DNA of 64,000 bases, taken from the NCBI GenBank assembly GCA_951394405.1, contig OX596334.1, positions 3,100,001 to 3,164,000 on the forward strand, read 5' to 3'. Source of the DNA: Coprinellus micaceus. Its lineage: Eukaryota; Basidiomycota; Agaricomycetes; Agaricales; Psathyrellaceae. The first letter of the stretch is position 1. Every line of letters starts with the position of its first letter. Under the pieces are notes generated by a model. It saw only the letters and a list, made by a program, of their open reading frames with translations. It did not search any database and had not been told where the DNA came from. This document shows positions 46,425-57,600 of this stretch, one piece after another. Both the position numbers and the translations under genes were made by a program.

Positions 46425-49400
46425 TTAGTGAACGATTTCCACGACCAAGTCTCCTTGGTTGATAGAATCGCCTGGGAGATTGCCGTAAGTAGCGAGCACA
46501 TGGTGAGGAGAGGGCGGAAGAGGAAAGTGCGAACCTTCGTGGACGGCGACACGCTTAACATGGCCAGAGACCGGTGCCGTGACAGCAGATTCCATCTAAA
46601 ACAACCATTAGTATGCGACCTTCCGGTACCTTGAATTTACAGCATACCTTCATCGCGCTGAGAACTAAAGTGGAGACAGAATGTCAGCCAATACCCTCGT
46701 CTAATGAAAAACCATGTGAACGCACCAGCAACTGGGTCACCCTTCTTGATCTCCTGGCCTTCCTTGACGCGAACTTCGACAACAACGCCCGACATAGGCG
46801 CTCCAAGGGAGCCGGGGGCGTTGGTGGCCCTCTCCCGCGAAACGGTCTCGACAGCGGAGTTTTTGTCTTCCACGGAGACAGCACGGATCTAGAGAACGAA
46901 GGTACAAGGTTAGTTGTAATATGACTGCACAGCGCCCTCCTTACCTCTCCGTTAACCTCGAACCAGACATCACGCTGGGCGCGGCCTTCAACAACAGGCC
47001 CGACAGCCATGAGTCGGATAATCAGGGTCTTTCCGGGCTCAATCGAGATGTGCATCTCCTCGCCAACATCAGGGCGGCCAAGGAAGTAGCGCGTAGGAAT
47101 GACGCTGTAACACGAATGTCAGAAGCGCACTTTCAGTGAGCTTGTGGATACCACGCACCTGAGGTCTGCATACTTCTCGATGAAGCCCTGGTACTCCTCG
47201 AAGACCTAATTGCACACGAGTTCAGTAACGAGTTCCACGACAAACTCCCGGTAGAAAGTATCGATTTACCTTGGGGTACATGACGTAGGAGGTGACGTCG
47301 GTGTCGGTAATGTGCTTGCCGAACTTAGCCCTCAGTTCCGCCTTGATCTTCTTGAAGTCGAGGGGCTCCATGGTGGCACCAGGACGCCCGTCGATCCTAG
47401 GCTTGTTGCGGATGATCATGCTTCGCAGAGGCTCAGGGAAACCCCCAACGGGCTGACCGAGGTAGCCCTGGAAAAACTCGACGACGGACGAAGGGAAGTC
47501 GAGTTCCCCAGCGCGCTCCAGGACGTCCTTCTTCGTGAAGTTGTTGGAAGTCAACCACTGGGCGAAGTCTCCGACGACCTTGGACGATGGTGTAACCTTG
47601 ATGATGTTACCGCACTATCGAAGGTGAGTTAGCGATCGAGTGGACTAGGGCGAATATTGGTATACGTACAAGCTGGTTGGCCTCGATGTACTTTTGCTTG
47701 ATGACATTCCATTGCTCTCCGAGACCCAACTGGGAGGCTTGGAACTGGGAGACAATCAGAGGTGACTGGAAATGCCACCAAGATGAAACTTACCATCAAG
47801 TTGGTGTACTGTCCACCAGGCATCTCATGGTCGAAGACAGACGAGTCCGAAGCACGAACGTTGGCCTCGAAGCAGCTGTAGAGGAGACGAACCTGGCTCC
47901 AGTAGCTGTTAAGAGCCTGGATATCGTCGTAGCGGATGCCAGTTCCGAGGTGAGTTTGCTCGAGAGCCATGCAAACGGCGCCCATGGAAGGCTGAGACGT
48001 AAGACCGGACATGCCTGCAGACACAAAACATTGGACATTGCAACACTTCCGAAAATAGAAGTCAACTTACTGTCAATAGCAAGATCAACAACATCGGCAC
48101 CAGCGGCAGCGCAAGCGATCATGCTGGCAGCAGCAATACCGGCGGTGTCGTGAGAGTGAACGTGGATGGGGAGGTCAGGGTAGGCCTTGCGAATGGCACC
48201 AATCAATAGAGTAGCGGCGTGTGGCTTGAGGAGACCGGCCATATCCTTGATACCGAGGACGTGGATGCCCTCATTGACGAGCTGGGCAACGAAGTCGAGG
48301 TAGTACTGGAGTGTGTATTTGGTCTCCTTGGGGCTGGCAACATCTCCACTGTAGCAGACGACAGCTTCGACGACACCACCCGCCTTCTTAGCAGCGTCGA
48401 TACCCAATTGCATGTTCTCAAAGTAGTTCAGGGAATCGAAGACACGGAAGATATCGAGACCATTCTCGACAGCCTTCTTGGAGAACTCGTAGATGGCGTT
48501 GTCGCTACGAAAGCGGATCAGCCCGCGGTCCTTGGCTAAGCTAGGGGTCGACTTACGGGTAGCTGGTGTAACCGACACCGTTAGCACCACGGACAAGGGC
48601 TTGAAAGGGGATGTTGGGGACGAGCTTACGGAGGGTGCGCTGGAAGCAAGATGTTATATAAACAGATGTCCAAGGGGCGGTAGGAAGAACAGACTTACGA
48701 GACGCTCCCAAGGATCCTCGTAGAGGAAACGCATGGCTACATCGAAGGTGGCACCACCCCAGCACTCAATGGAGTAAGCATTAGCCAAGGCCCAGCTGGT
48801 CTCCTTCGCGATGTTGACCATGTCGATGGTACGGAGGCGAGTGGCAAGGAGCGACTGGTGAGCATCACGCCAGGTGGTGTCCATGATCAAGCAACCAGGG
48901 TACTCGCGAACAGCCTTGGCAAAAGCTTCGGGGCCCTTCTCGACGATGATGTTACGCCATCCGATGGTGCAGGGGACAGAGGTGTCGAGCGGGGGCCCCT
49001 CGGGATCCTCCCTGTTAGCGAGTTTGGGGATAATGGCATCGGTCTTGAGACCGGGCTCTCCGACCTGACCCTTGATGGAGCTGCCGTTTACAGCAAGGTC
49101 GCCGAGGTAAGCGAGGAGCTTCTGAGCGCGGTTCTGGCTCTGCACGAGTTTGAAGAGATCTGGGGTGTCGTCAATGAACTGAGGTTCAAGTGACAGTCAG
49201 TAACTAGGTCGGAGAACAGCAAGATGGGGTGCTCACAGTGGTCCAGGTCTTGCCCTGGATGAAGGTATCGTGGGTGAGGAGGCGGAACAAGAAAGGAATG
49301 TTGGTCTTGACGCCACGAATACGGAATTCAACAAGGGCGCGAAGCATCTTTCGGCGAGCGACTTCATAGGTAGTACCGCTGACCGTGCACTTGACAAGTA

Positions 49401-51095
49401 AACTGTCGTAGTGGGGCTAAGGAAATGTGAGTTACTGAGTGTAGCTTGGGCATTAGACGCGCGCTTACCGTAATCTGGGCGCCAGCGAAGCCGGAGCTCG
49501 CGTCGAGACGAACTCCGTTGCCGCCAGCACTGCGGTAGACCTCGATCTTACCAGTGTCGGGCTGGAAGCCGGTAGCAGCATCCTCAGTGGTGATACGGCA
49601 CTGGATGGCAAACCCGCGCTTGGTAATGGCCTCCTGGGTCAACCCGAGTTGTGGGAGAGTAGCACCAGCAGCAATTTGGATTTGAGCAGCGACGATGTCA
49701 ATGCCCGTAATTTCCTCTGATCAACCCAATCAGCAACTACGTCATAGATAATATTTCGAGAGTTGCCCTCGTACCTGTGATGGTATGTTCGACCTGGATA
49801 CGGGGGTTGATTTCGATGAAGTAGTGGCGGCCCATCTGGTCAACCAGGAACTCTGCAGTTCCAGCATTCCTGTAACCGACGCTCCTGGCCAGTTTGATGG
49901 CATCGGCCAAGATGGCCTGGCGAACCTCCTCAGGAAGGTGAGTGGCAGGGGCAACCTCTACGACCTTCTGGTGACGACGCTGAACGGAGCAGTCGCGCTC
50001 GAAGAGATGGATGGTGTTTCCGGCGCCGTCAGCCAGGAGCTGAACTTCGATATGGCGGGGACGTTCGAGGAAACGTTCGATGAAGACAGTACCATCACCG
50101 AAAGCGGCCTTGGCTTCTGAAACTGCACGTTCGAAAGAAGTCTGGAACTCGGAAGCTTCACGGACTACTCGCATTCCGCGACCTCCACCACCCATGGCAG
50201 CCTTGATGATAACTGGGGAAGTTCAGAAGCTAATTTTAGAAGATCATACGCCACATGAATCGCACTTGGACATACCAGGAAAACCATACTCCTTCACAAA
50301 CTCCTCACCTCCGTGGTAGGTGTCCACGGGACCAGGGGTGCCAGGGACTACGGGAACGCCAACTCTCATTGCTGAAATAGGGCATGTTATCAGAGGACCA
50401 TCACATGGTGGCGGCGATATCTCTGTGGCTACTCACCAAGTGTTCGGGCCTTTGTCTTGTCACCCAAGGAGTCGATAACCTCGGGGGGAGGCCCGACGAA
50501 CGCGATACCGGCCTGCTCGACCTTACGAGCGAACTCGGCATTTTCGGACAAGAAACCATAGCTACGTCAAGCGACGTCAGCCGAGCGCGTCACAGCGGTT
50601 ATCGAGAATAACACTCACCCGGGATGGATCATGTCAACGCCGTGCTCGAGCGCGACGCGAATAATATCGTCCTGAGCGAGGTAGGCACCGACGGGGGTGA
50701 GACCAGTTCCAACGCGGTACGCTTCATCCGCCTAGGCCCGAATGTTACAAATGAATGCCAAGAAACGACTCGAGAAGCCCGAACCTTTTGACGATGAGCC
50801 GACAGCCGATCCTCGTAGGAAAAGATGGCGACGGTGTGCATAGCGAGTTCATGGGCAGTACGGAAGACGCGGATTGCAATTTCCTTGAGATCGATGAGCA
50901 CAGTCCTACGATCCTGCGGGCGATGAGACGTACTCCTCGGTTAGCAACTAGGATCTTGGTCAATGGTCCTCCATGGCCCGCCGCCTTCCTCCTCATGGTT
51001 TGGATGGAGTGAACGGGGGTGCCGGGAACGCTGGGCGTCCCCACAAAAGTGTGCGCAAGGCGCGGGGGGTGCAGCGAAGTTGACTGCGCAGCCAT
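46425..51095 (-). CDS. PYC: pyruvate carboxylase
   Basis: Biotin enzyme that makes oxaloacetate from pyruvate, bicarbonate and ATP (anaplerosis; cytosolic in fungi). Twenty exons, 1,197 aa: 50934-51095, 50785-50883, 50619-50731, 50437-50561, 50276-50371, 49775-50212, 49469-49716, 49237-49416, 48699-49178, 48557-48639, 48071-48504, 47794-48014, 47670-47744, 47270-47614, 47159-47205, 46945-47104, 46726-46888, 46648-46664, 46535-46595, 46425-46471. Biotin carboxylase domain (from about 44): [18 protein letters not shown], glycine loop [27 protein letters not shown]. Carboxyltransferase domain: [18 protein letters not shown]. The C-terminal biotinyl domain carries the AMKM target in SAMKMESAV. 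The biotinyl-Lys codon is the last codon of a 17-nt exon. No mitochondrial presequence is evident. Confidence 0.97.
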
Positions 51096-51605
51096 GGTGG
51101 TGGTTGTGTGTGAAGGGAGGGGAAGGCAAGAGGCAATGGATTAAAGGGAGAGCGCGATCGGACGGGGATATCGGATCCGGGATCCCGGGCGATGATAAGA
51201 TCAAAGTGGCGACGCCGACGACAAAAGTCGGTGAAATCCCAAATTTCGTGGTCGAGTCAGACAAGTGGGGTGAGCAAGGGGGAACTCGAGAAAGAGAAAA
51301 GCTCTTGGTTGCATGGGCTCCTTATATGTATCAATCCTGACCCTGGTTAGCCCGAAATCCCTATCTTCGAAACTTGGCGTCGGCAGTAATGCGGAACTAG
51401 CTAGACTCCCCGTGGCGGAACTTACCTATGACTACCGCTCCTCAGGCAAGACTAGCACCAGATTGGCCCAGAAGGAATAGTGTTAACCTTTCAATTAGCC
51501 TACATCTATCGGGAAACTCCAGGGCAGGATAACCATGTGATTCAGGGGCCGAGAAAGTAGATCCCCCTGACGAGCACATTGAAGCGGGGTTACCTTCCCC
51601 GCATG
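51096..51605. other. intergenic upstream of pyruvate carboxylase
   Basis: A 510-bp interval holding the pyruvate carboxylase promoter and the GDP-mannose transporter 3' UTR, both on the minus strand. A GC-rich palindrome (ATCCGGGATCCCGGGCGAT) and GATAAG lie about 85-105 bp upstream of the ATG. Their role is unknown. Confidence 0.35.
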
Positions 51606-53147
51606 CTATGGCTTCCGGTTGACGAGAGGGATGATCCCGTCTGGTCCGCCTTTCCGTTCGCTCTTCTTCTGGTTGTTCTTCGCAACAGCGTACATCACCC
51701 CTGCAAAGAACCCCACTCCCACAGCTGATACAGAACCTGTTGTCACTGGATCGCCAAAGAAAAGCATACCGGACGCAGCCACCGGGAGCTTGTTCAACGC
51801 CCCAACCATACTGGATTCCAGCCGTCAGCGATCGTCCACCGCGGACTTGGGGTAGATCCTCCTCACCTGTAAGTGGTGCTACTAGTGGTCCGCACACACC
51901 ATGCCGTTGTGTACGAAATGCCTACCGCGGCCGCTCCTGAAAACGCGATGGCGAAGAGCAAGAAATTACGTGTTTCCGGCGGGCTGAGAATGGCACTTGT
52001 CAGACCCGGTTTAGATTAGGATCGATGCGACGTACAAATTTCGATTGAGGTTCTCATATCCCCAGTCTTCAGCGACGATGGAGAAGACAGCGAGGACGGG
52101 AATGCTCAGTAGATTGTTGTAGAACATGGTGTCCCAATCTGCGAATCCGGTGGATTTGATTCGCTTTCGCATAGTCAAAACCTGGGGTCAAGGTGAGATT
52201 TGCCGCGGAAAACAGAATGTCAAAATGGATTGACTGACGTATGCCGCACTTGTTAAGCAGTTAACAAGCATCCAGAAGTACCCCACGTTCATGCCTCTCA
52301 TCACTCCAACAAGCGACTGGAGCCTGTTATATGGGACACCAGTGCTCACAGCAGGAACGGACCCACTCAAAACGCTTTGGACGTCAGACCACGCTGCAAT
52401 CACCGAGGAGATGACCTGGTCGATATGAGGACCTGTGGAATGGGTGTAGGGAGTGGAGTCGTACCATAAAAAAGAAGGAGATGAAGGTCAGTCCGGTCAC
52501 TTTCCCGCCAAACCAGATGACTTCCCCGTATGCCTGCAGCTTTGTCAGAAGGAACAATCACCGCAAGAAGTACCAACTTACGATGAGGATGATGGTCAGG
52601 TTTTTGAATATTGTATAAACGGGAATGCTGAGGTATTGCTGGCGTCCAAGTTAGCTCGTGTATGTGACGGAATAAGCATGTGCTCACCAAGCTCTTCGAC
52701 CCAGTATATATGACGCTAACCAACAGGAAGCTTATAGGGAACCACATTTTTGCGTCTTTCATATCGAAATCGCGAAATGAGATGAGGCCCGACGTCTTGG
52801 CCAGGTAGACACAGGAACAGCATACGGAGGATTGTATGCATAGGAGCAAGAAGTTCATAGAGAAGTTTGCTCCTGAGACGACATACTACGAGGGCGGTAA
52901 GTAAAGCATGGTGAGGTAGGTTCTCGATAGACTCGCCTTATTCACTACTGTCATAAGTATTGAAGCCAGGCAGTAGCACAGGATGGAATAGACTGGACGG
53001 TATGTGAGCACACCGAAGCAGTCGCGATTCCTAGCACACCCCACCTGCAGATGAATTATGACTCTCTGTCACTCCGCTAGTCGCCATTGCCTTTCTGATT
53101 TCTGCTACATCCTCCTCCTCTCTTGGCTTGCCGGATGTCGAACTCAT
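51606..53147 (-). CDS. VRG4: Golgi GDP-mannose transporter
   Basis: Nine exons: 53045-53147, 52937-52992, 52688-52885, 52582-52638, 52465-52533, 52239-52415, 52036-52181, 51867-51983, 51606-51810; 375 aa. It exchanges GMP for GDP-mannose across the Golgi membrane, feeding mannosylation of proteins and lipids. Both substrate motifs of the family are present: FYNNLLS (in [14 protein letters not shown]) and GALNK (in [14 protein letters not shown]). About ten hydrophobic segments are seen, from [20 protein letters not shown] to [15 protein letters not shown]. The N-terminal tail is hydrophilic and cytosolic. I chose the upstream in-frame ATG at 53147; MATSGV at 53087 is the alternative. The second intron is a GC-AG intron (AAG|GCGAGT, 52886-52936). 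Confidence 0.93.
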
Positions 53148-53450
53148 ATTGCGGTGGATGCGGATACGTAGGCGTCGTGCGTGTCAAGTTCTGGCTGTGG
53201 TGTGGACCTCGCTGGGATGGGAACCGAACGACGACTTGTACACCAGTCACAGACGGGGTCAAGCGGTCCTCTAGAGATGAGCTGAGACGAAGGAAAGTTG
53301 TCTATGAGTTGGCAGCTCGAGCACCCAAATTCAAGGTCGCAACTAAACGCCGGCTGGCAACTGCATCCGAGCGGGCCAAGCACGACCAAATGCGGATGGG
53401 CCCCTAATGAGCTGTCGTCAACTTGGACTAATCCATCTACTCCCACAGAC
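53148..53450. promoter_or_regulatory. 303-bp divergent promoter, GDP-mannose transporter / ANY1
   Basis: Head-to-head starts of two Golgi-related genes at 53147 (minus) and 53451 (plus). No TATA box is clear. Confidence 0.4.
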
Positions 53451-54567
53451 ATGTCCTCGTCATGGCTCTCCGTTGCGGCATCCATTGGAATGGCCGTAGG
53501 CCCTCCACTGGTGAGTCCGCTCGCTCCCTCGGCCACGTAGTACTTGAGGCTCACGCCCACCCAGGTTTATGCCGACCAGGCTGCCTCAATCGTCCGCAAG
53601 AAGTGGGTTCTCTTCGTCGAGTTTGCTCGTAGCAGCCAACTCATACGTCTCCCAGGGACGCCACTGGATTTTCGAGAGATGTTTGCGCCATATTGTGAAT
53701 ACCCATATCCCCATCTTCACGCGACTGGAGGCTCATCTAGCTTCCTCAGGCTCATCGCGAACATTACCCGTTGTTTCTTCTGGCTTGGGTGCGTCGGGGC
53801 TGCACTCACAATCTTCGCTCGACAACACTGAGACGTATCTGTAGGGAGAAATTTGAGACCGCCTTGCTCGTGCAGTCCATCCTTATGATTCTCGCCCAGG
53901 TTCACTCACTGTCTCCCCCTCTCCCCACGCGCGCTTAATCTCACCTGCCTTTGTTAAAGCTCGCCTTGCTCTACATCTGCATCATTTATAGGCCTCGGTT
54001 AAGCCATGACGCTCTTGGCGGGTCTTCGAGGCCTCTGTCGTTCTGGCAATGGCAAAACTACTCGCAGTATATCGAGTTCCTGGCTGGTCTAATGTAGGTC
54101 GGAAAGGCGTTTATTCCCCCATGATACTGTAGTAAAACACCCCCATAGTCTGTGCCAGGCTATCCTTTTCCTCATCTTTGGGCGTTCCAAAGTCTTCATT
54201 GGTGCTCTCGGATTTGTTGCCCTTGGTCTCGAGAGCACTCTCCCGATACCCCAATTGATAAGGTGAGCGCAAGCCTGTTCGTACTGTGTTCTGAGACTGA
54301 CGACGCGACAGCAACTACAAGCAACGCTCCCTGTATGGCTTCCGGATGTCGACGCTCATTGGATGGGTTGGAGGGGATTCGTTCAAAACGGTGTACTTCT
54401 TCCTGCAGCACTCGCCACTGCAGTTCAAGGCGTGTGCTATTTTCCAGCTTTCTATAGATTGTGCAATTGTTGTCCAGCGCTTTGTATATGGAACGGGCCC
54501 TCCGCTGAGCGCGATCTTGAACCAGGACGACGAGCTGGAACAAGCGCTGGCCCTGGCGGAGGAGTAG
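53451..54567 (+). CDS. ANY1: PQ-loop membrane protein, ANY1/PQLC1-like
   Basis: Eight exons: 53451-53510, 53565-53602, 53656-53694, 53750-53788, 53845-53899, 53960-54093, 54149-54262, 54312-54567; 244 aa. Seven hydrophobic segments carry two PQ-loop repeats: an N-terminal one (VGPPLVYADQAASIVRKKDA) and a classical one (ESTLPIPQLISNYKQRSLYG). The blocks FSRDVCAILLIANITRCFFW and MSTLIGWVGGDSFKTVYFF match the Any1/Cfs1 and PQLC1 (SLC66A2) group. Yeast Any1 acts at Golgi and endosomes and opposes the need for P4-ATPase flippases. The tail is short and acidic. Three very short exons (38-39 nt) in a row are supported by continuous frame. The gene is tandem with clathrin heavy chain, 131 bp apart. 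Confidence 0.88.
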
Positions 54568-54698
54568 ATAGAGATGGCGGCTGTGCAATGTACATGTATT
54601 TGGCCACGCCAACAAAGCCAAAGGGCTCACTGCGCCGTGAGTTCAGTACACTGTCACTTACATTCTGAACGTCCCCGAGGACGATAATCTCTGCCGCC

Positions 54699-57600
54699 AT
54701 GGCTTCCCCCGACATCTCCAAGCCCATTGCCTTCTGCGAGCACCTCCAATTGTCCGCCCTTGGGGTCCAGCCGGCCTCCATTTCCTTCCAGGTCAGTGAC
54801 GCGACACCATAGTGACGTGCGCGTACTAACCGACCCCTAGGTATTCCATCGCAGACACGTAGACAACGACTCCAAAGCTAAACATCCTTGCAGACTCTTA
54901 CCCTTGAATCCGACCATTTCATTTGTGTGCGAGAAAAGGTCAACGATGCCAACTCCCTCGCCATTATCGACCTCTCCGATGCCAATAATGTTATGCGACG
55001 CTCTATCACTGCGGATTCCGCAATCATGCACCCTTCGAAAAAGATTTTGGCTCTGAAAGGTGTGTATCGCCCCCATTGCGAGATACCGCGCACCGAGACT
55101 GACCGTGCCCGCAGCTGCTCGAACCCTCCAGATCTTCAATATCGAAACCAAGGCCAAGGTTAAGCAGCACACAAGCGACCACGACATTGTGTTCTGGAAA
55201 TGGGTCAACGAGACGACTATTGGCATCGTCACCGACACCACAGTCTTCCATTGGTCCATTTCGGACCCCAACTCGCCGCCTCAGCGGGTGTTCGACCGCC
55301 ACGCTACGTTAGCTGGCGCTCAGATCATCAACTACCGCGTGACTGACGACGAGAAGTGGTTGGTGCTCATTGGTATCTCGGGGAACCAGGCAAACCCGTC
55401 GGCTTTCAAGATCAAGGGCTCTATGCAGCTCTACAGTCGCGAGAGGAACGTCAGTCAACCCATCGAGGGACACGCCGCCGCGTTCGCCGAGGTCAAGCTG
55501 GATGGTCACCAGAAGCCAACTAAGCTATTCACTTTCGCGGTGCGAACGGCAACTGGTGCCAAGGTGCGCATGAGAGCTTCCTGTCGCGTCCTTGTAACTA
55601 ACCGCCTTAACAGCTGCATATTGTCGAAATCGACCACCAAGCTCCCGATCCTCCGTATACCAAGAAGAATGTCGACGTCTTCTTCCCGCCTGAGGCTACC
55701 ACCGACTTCCCGGTCGCGATGCAGGTGTCCAAGAAGCACGGGATCGTCTACATGGTCACCAAATTTGGCTTCATCCACCTCTACGACCTCGAGAGCGGCA
55801 GGTGCATCTACATGAACCGTATCTCCGGCGAGACCATCTTCGTCACTGCGGAACACGAAGCCACCCACGGTATGATTGGTGTCAACAAGAAGGGTCAAGT
55901 CCTCAGCGTCAACGTCGACGACCAGACGATCATCCCTTATATCCTCAATACCCTCAACGATACTGACCTCGCCTTCAAGCTCGCCAGCCGAGCCAATCTG
56001 CCTGGTGCAGACGACCTGTATATGAAGCAATACCAGCAACTCTTCGCCGCTGGACAGTATGGTGAAGCCGCCAAGATCGCAGCCAATTCTCCGAGGGTAC
56101 GTCTTCTCGCTCTTCCGATCCAACTGGAAAGTCTCACCTGCGCTTTGTAGGGGATCCTCAGGACGGCCGCTGTCATCGAGTCCTTCAAGCAGGCACCAGC
56201 TCCTCCTGGCGGCCTCTCCCCCATCCTACAGTACTTTGGTATCCTATTGGAGAAGGGCGAGCTCAACCACTTCGAGTCCCTAGAACTTGCAAGGCCGGTT
56301 CTCCAGCAGGGTCGTAAACAACTTTTGGAGAAATGGCTGAAGGAGAACAAGGTTAGGCTTTAGCTTTAACTTTCTACGTAATTCGCTAACAGCTTTCCGC
56401 AGCTGACCTGCAGCGAGGAACTCGGTGACATCGTCCGTCTCCATGACATGACCCTTGCCCTTAGCGTGTACCTCCGTGCCAACGTGCCCAACAAGGTTAT
56501 CGCCTGCTTCGCCGAGACTGGCCAGACCGACAAGATCGTGCTGTACGCTACGAAGGTCGGCTATACCCCTGATTATGTCGCCCTCCTCCAGCACATCATG
56601 CGCACGAACCCTGACAAGGGAGCCGAGTTTGCCAGCCAGCTCGCGAACAACGAGGGTGGTCCTCTGGTCGACATCGAGCGCGTCGTCGACATCTTCATGT
56701 CTCAAAACATGATCCAGCCTGCTACCTCCTTCCTCTTAGATGCTCTCAAGGAGAACAAGCCCGAGCAAGGCCATCTCCAGACCCGTCTCTTGGAGATGAA
56801 CTTGGTGCATGCTCCTCAGGTCGCCGACGCCATCCTCGGTAACGAGATGTTCACACACTATGACCGACCCAGGATTGCCAACCTTTGCGAGAAGGCCGGC
56901 TTGTTGCAGCGCGCCCTGGAACATTATGAAGACATTAGCGACATCAAGCGCGCGATTGTTCATACTGCTGGGCTTCAGCCCGACGTACGTATTGGATTTT
57001 CTCATGTCCTCTGCTTTGTTAATTGGTCGCCGTTTCTAGTGGCTCGTCAACTACTTCAGTCGTCTGACCACAGAGCAGTCCTTCGCCTGCTTGCAGGAGA
57101 TGATGAAGGTTAACATCCGTGCCAACCTCCAAGTTGTCATCCAGATTGCGACCAAGTACTCAGAGATCCTCGGACCCATCAAGCTTATTGAAATGTTCGA
57201 GCAATTCAAGAGTTTCGAGGGCCTCTACTACTATCTCGGCTCCATCGTCAACCTCAGCGAGGACCCGGAGGTCCACTTCAAGTACATTCAGGCTGCCACC
57301 CGAACTGGACAGATCCGTGAGGTCGAGCGTATCTGTCGGGAGAGTAACTTCTACAACCCCGAGAAGGTCAAGAACTTCCTCAAGGAGGCTAAGCTCCAGG
57401 ATCAGCTTCCTCTCATTATCGTCTGCGACCGATTTGGCTTCGTACATGACCTCGTCCTCTACCTCTACCAGAACGGCCTCACCAAGTTCATTGAGGTCTA
57501 CGTTCAGCGTGTCAACTCTGCCCGTACCCCTCAGGTCATCGGCGGTCTCCTCGATGTCGACTGCGACGAGTCCATCATCAAGACCTTGCTCGCCTCTGTC

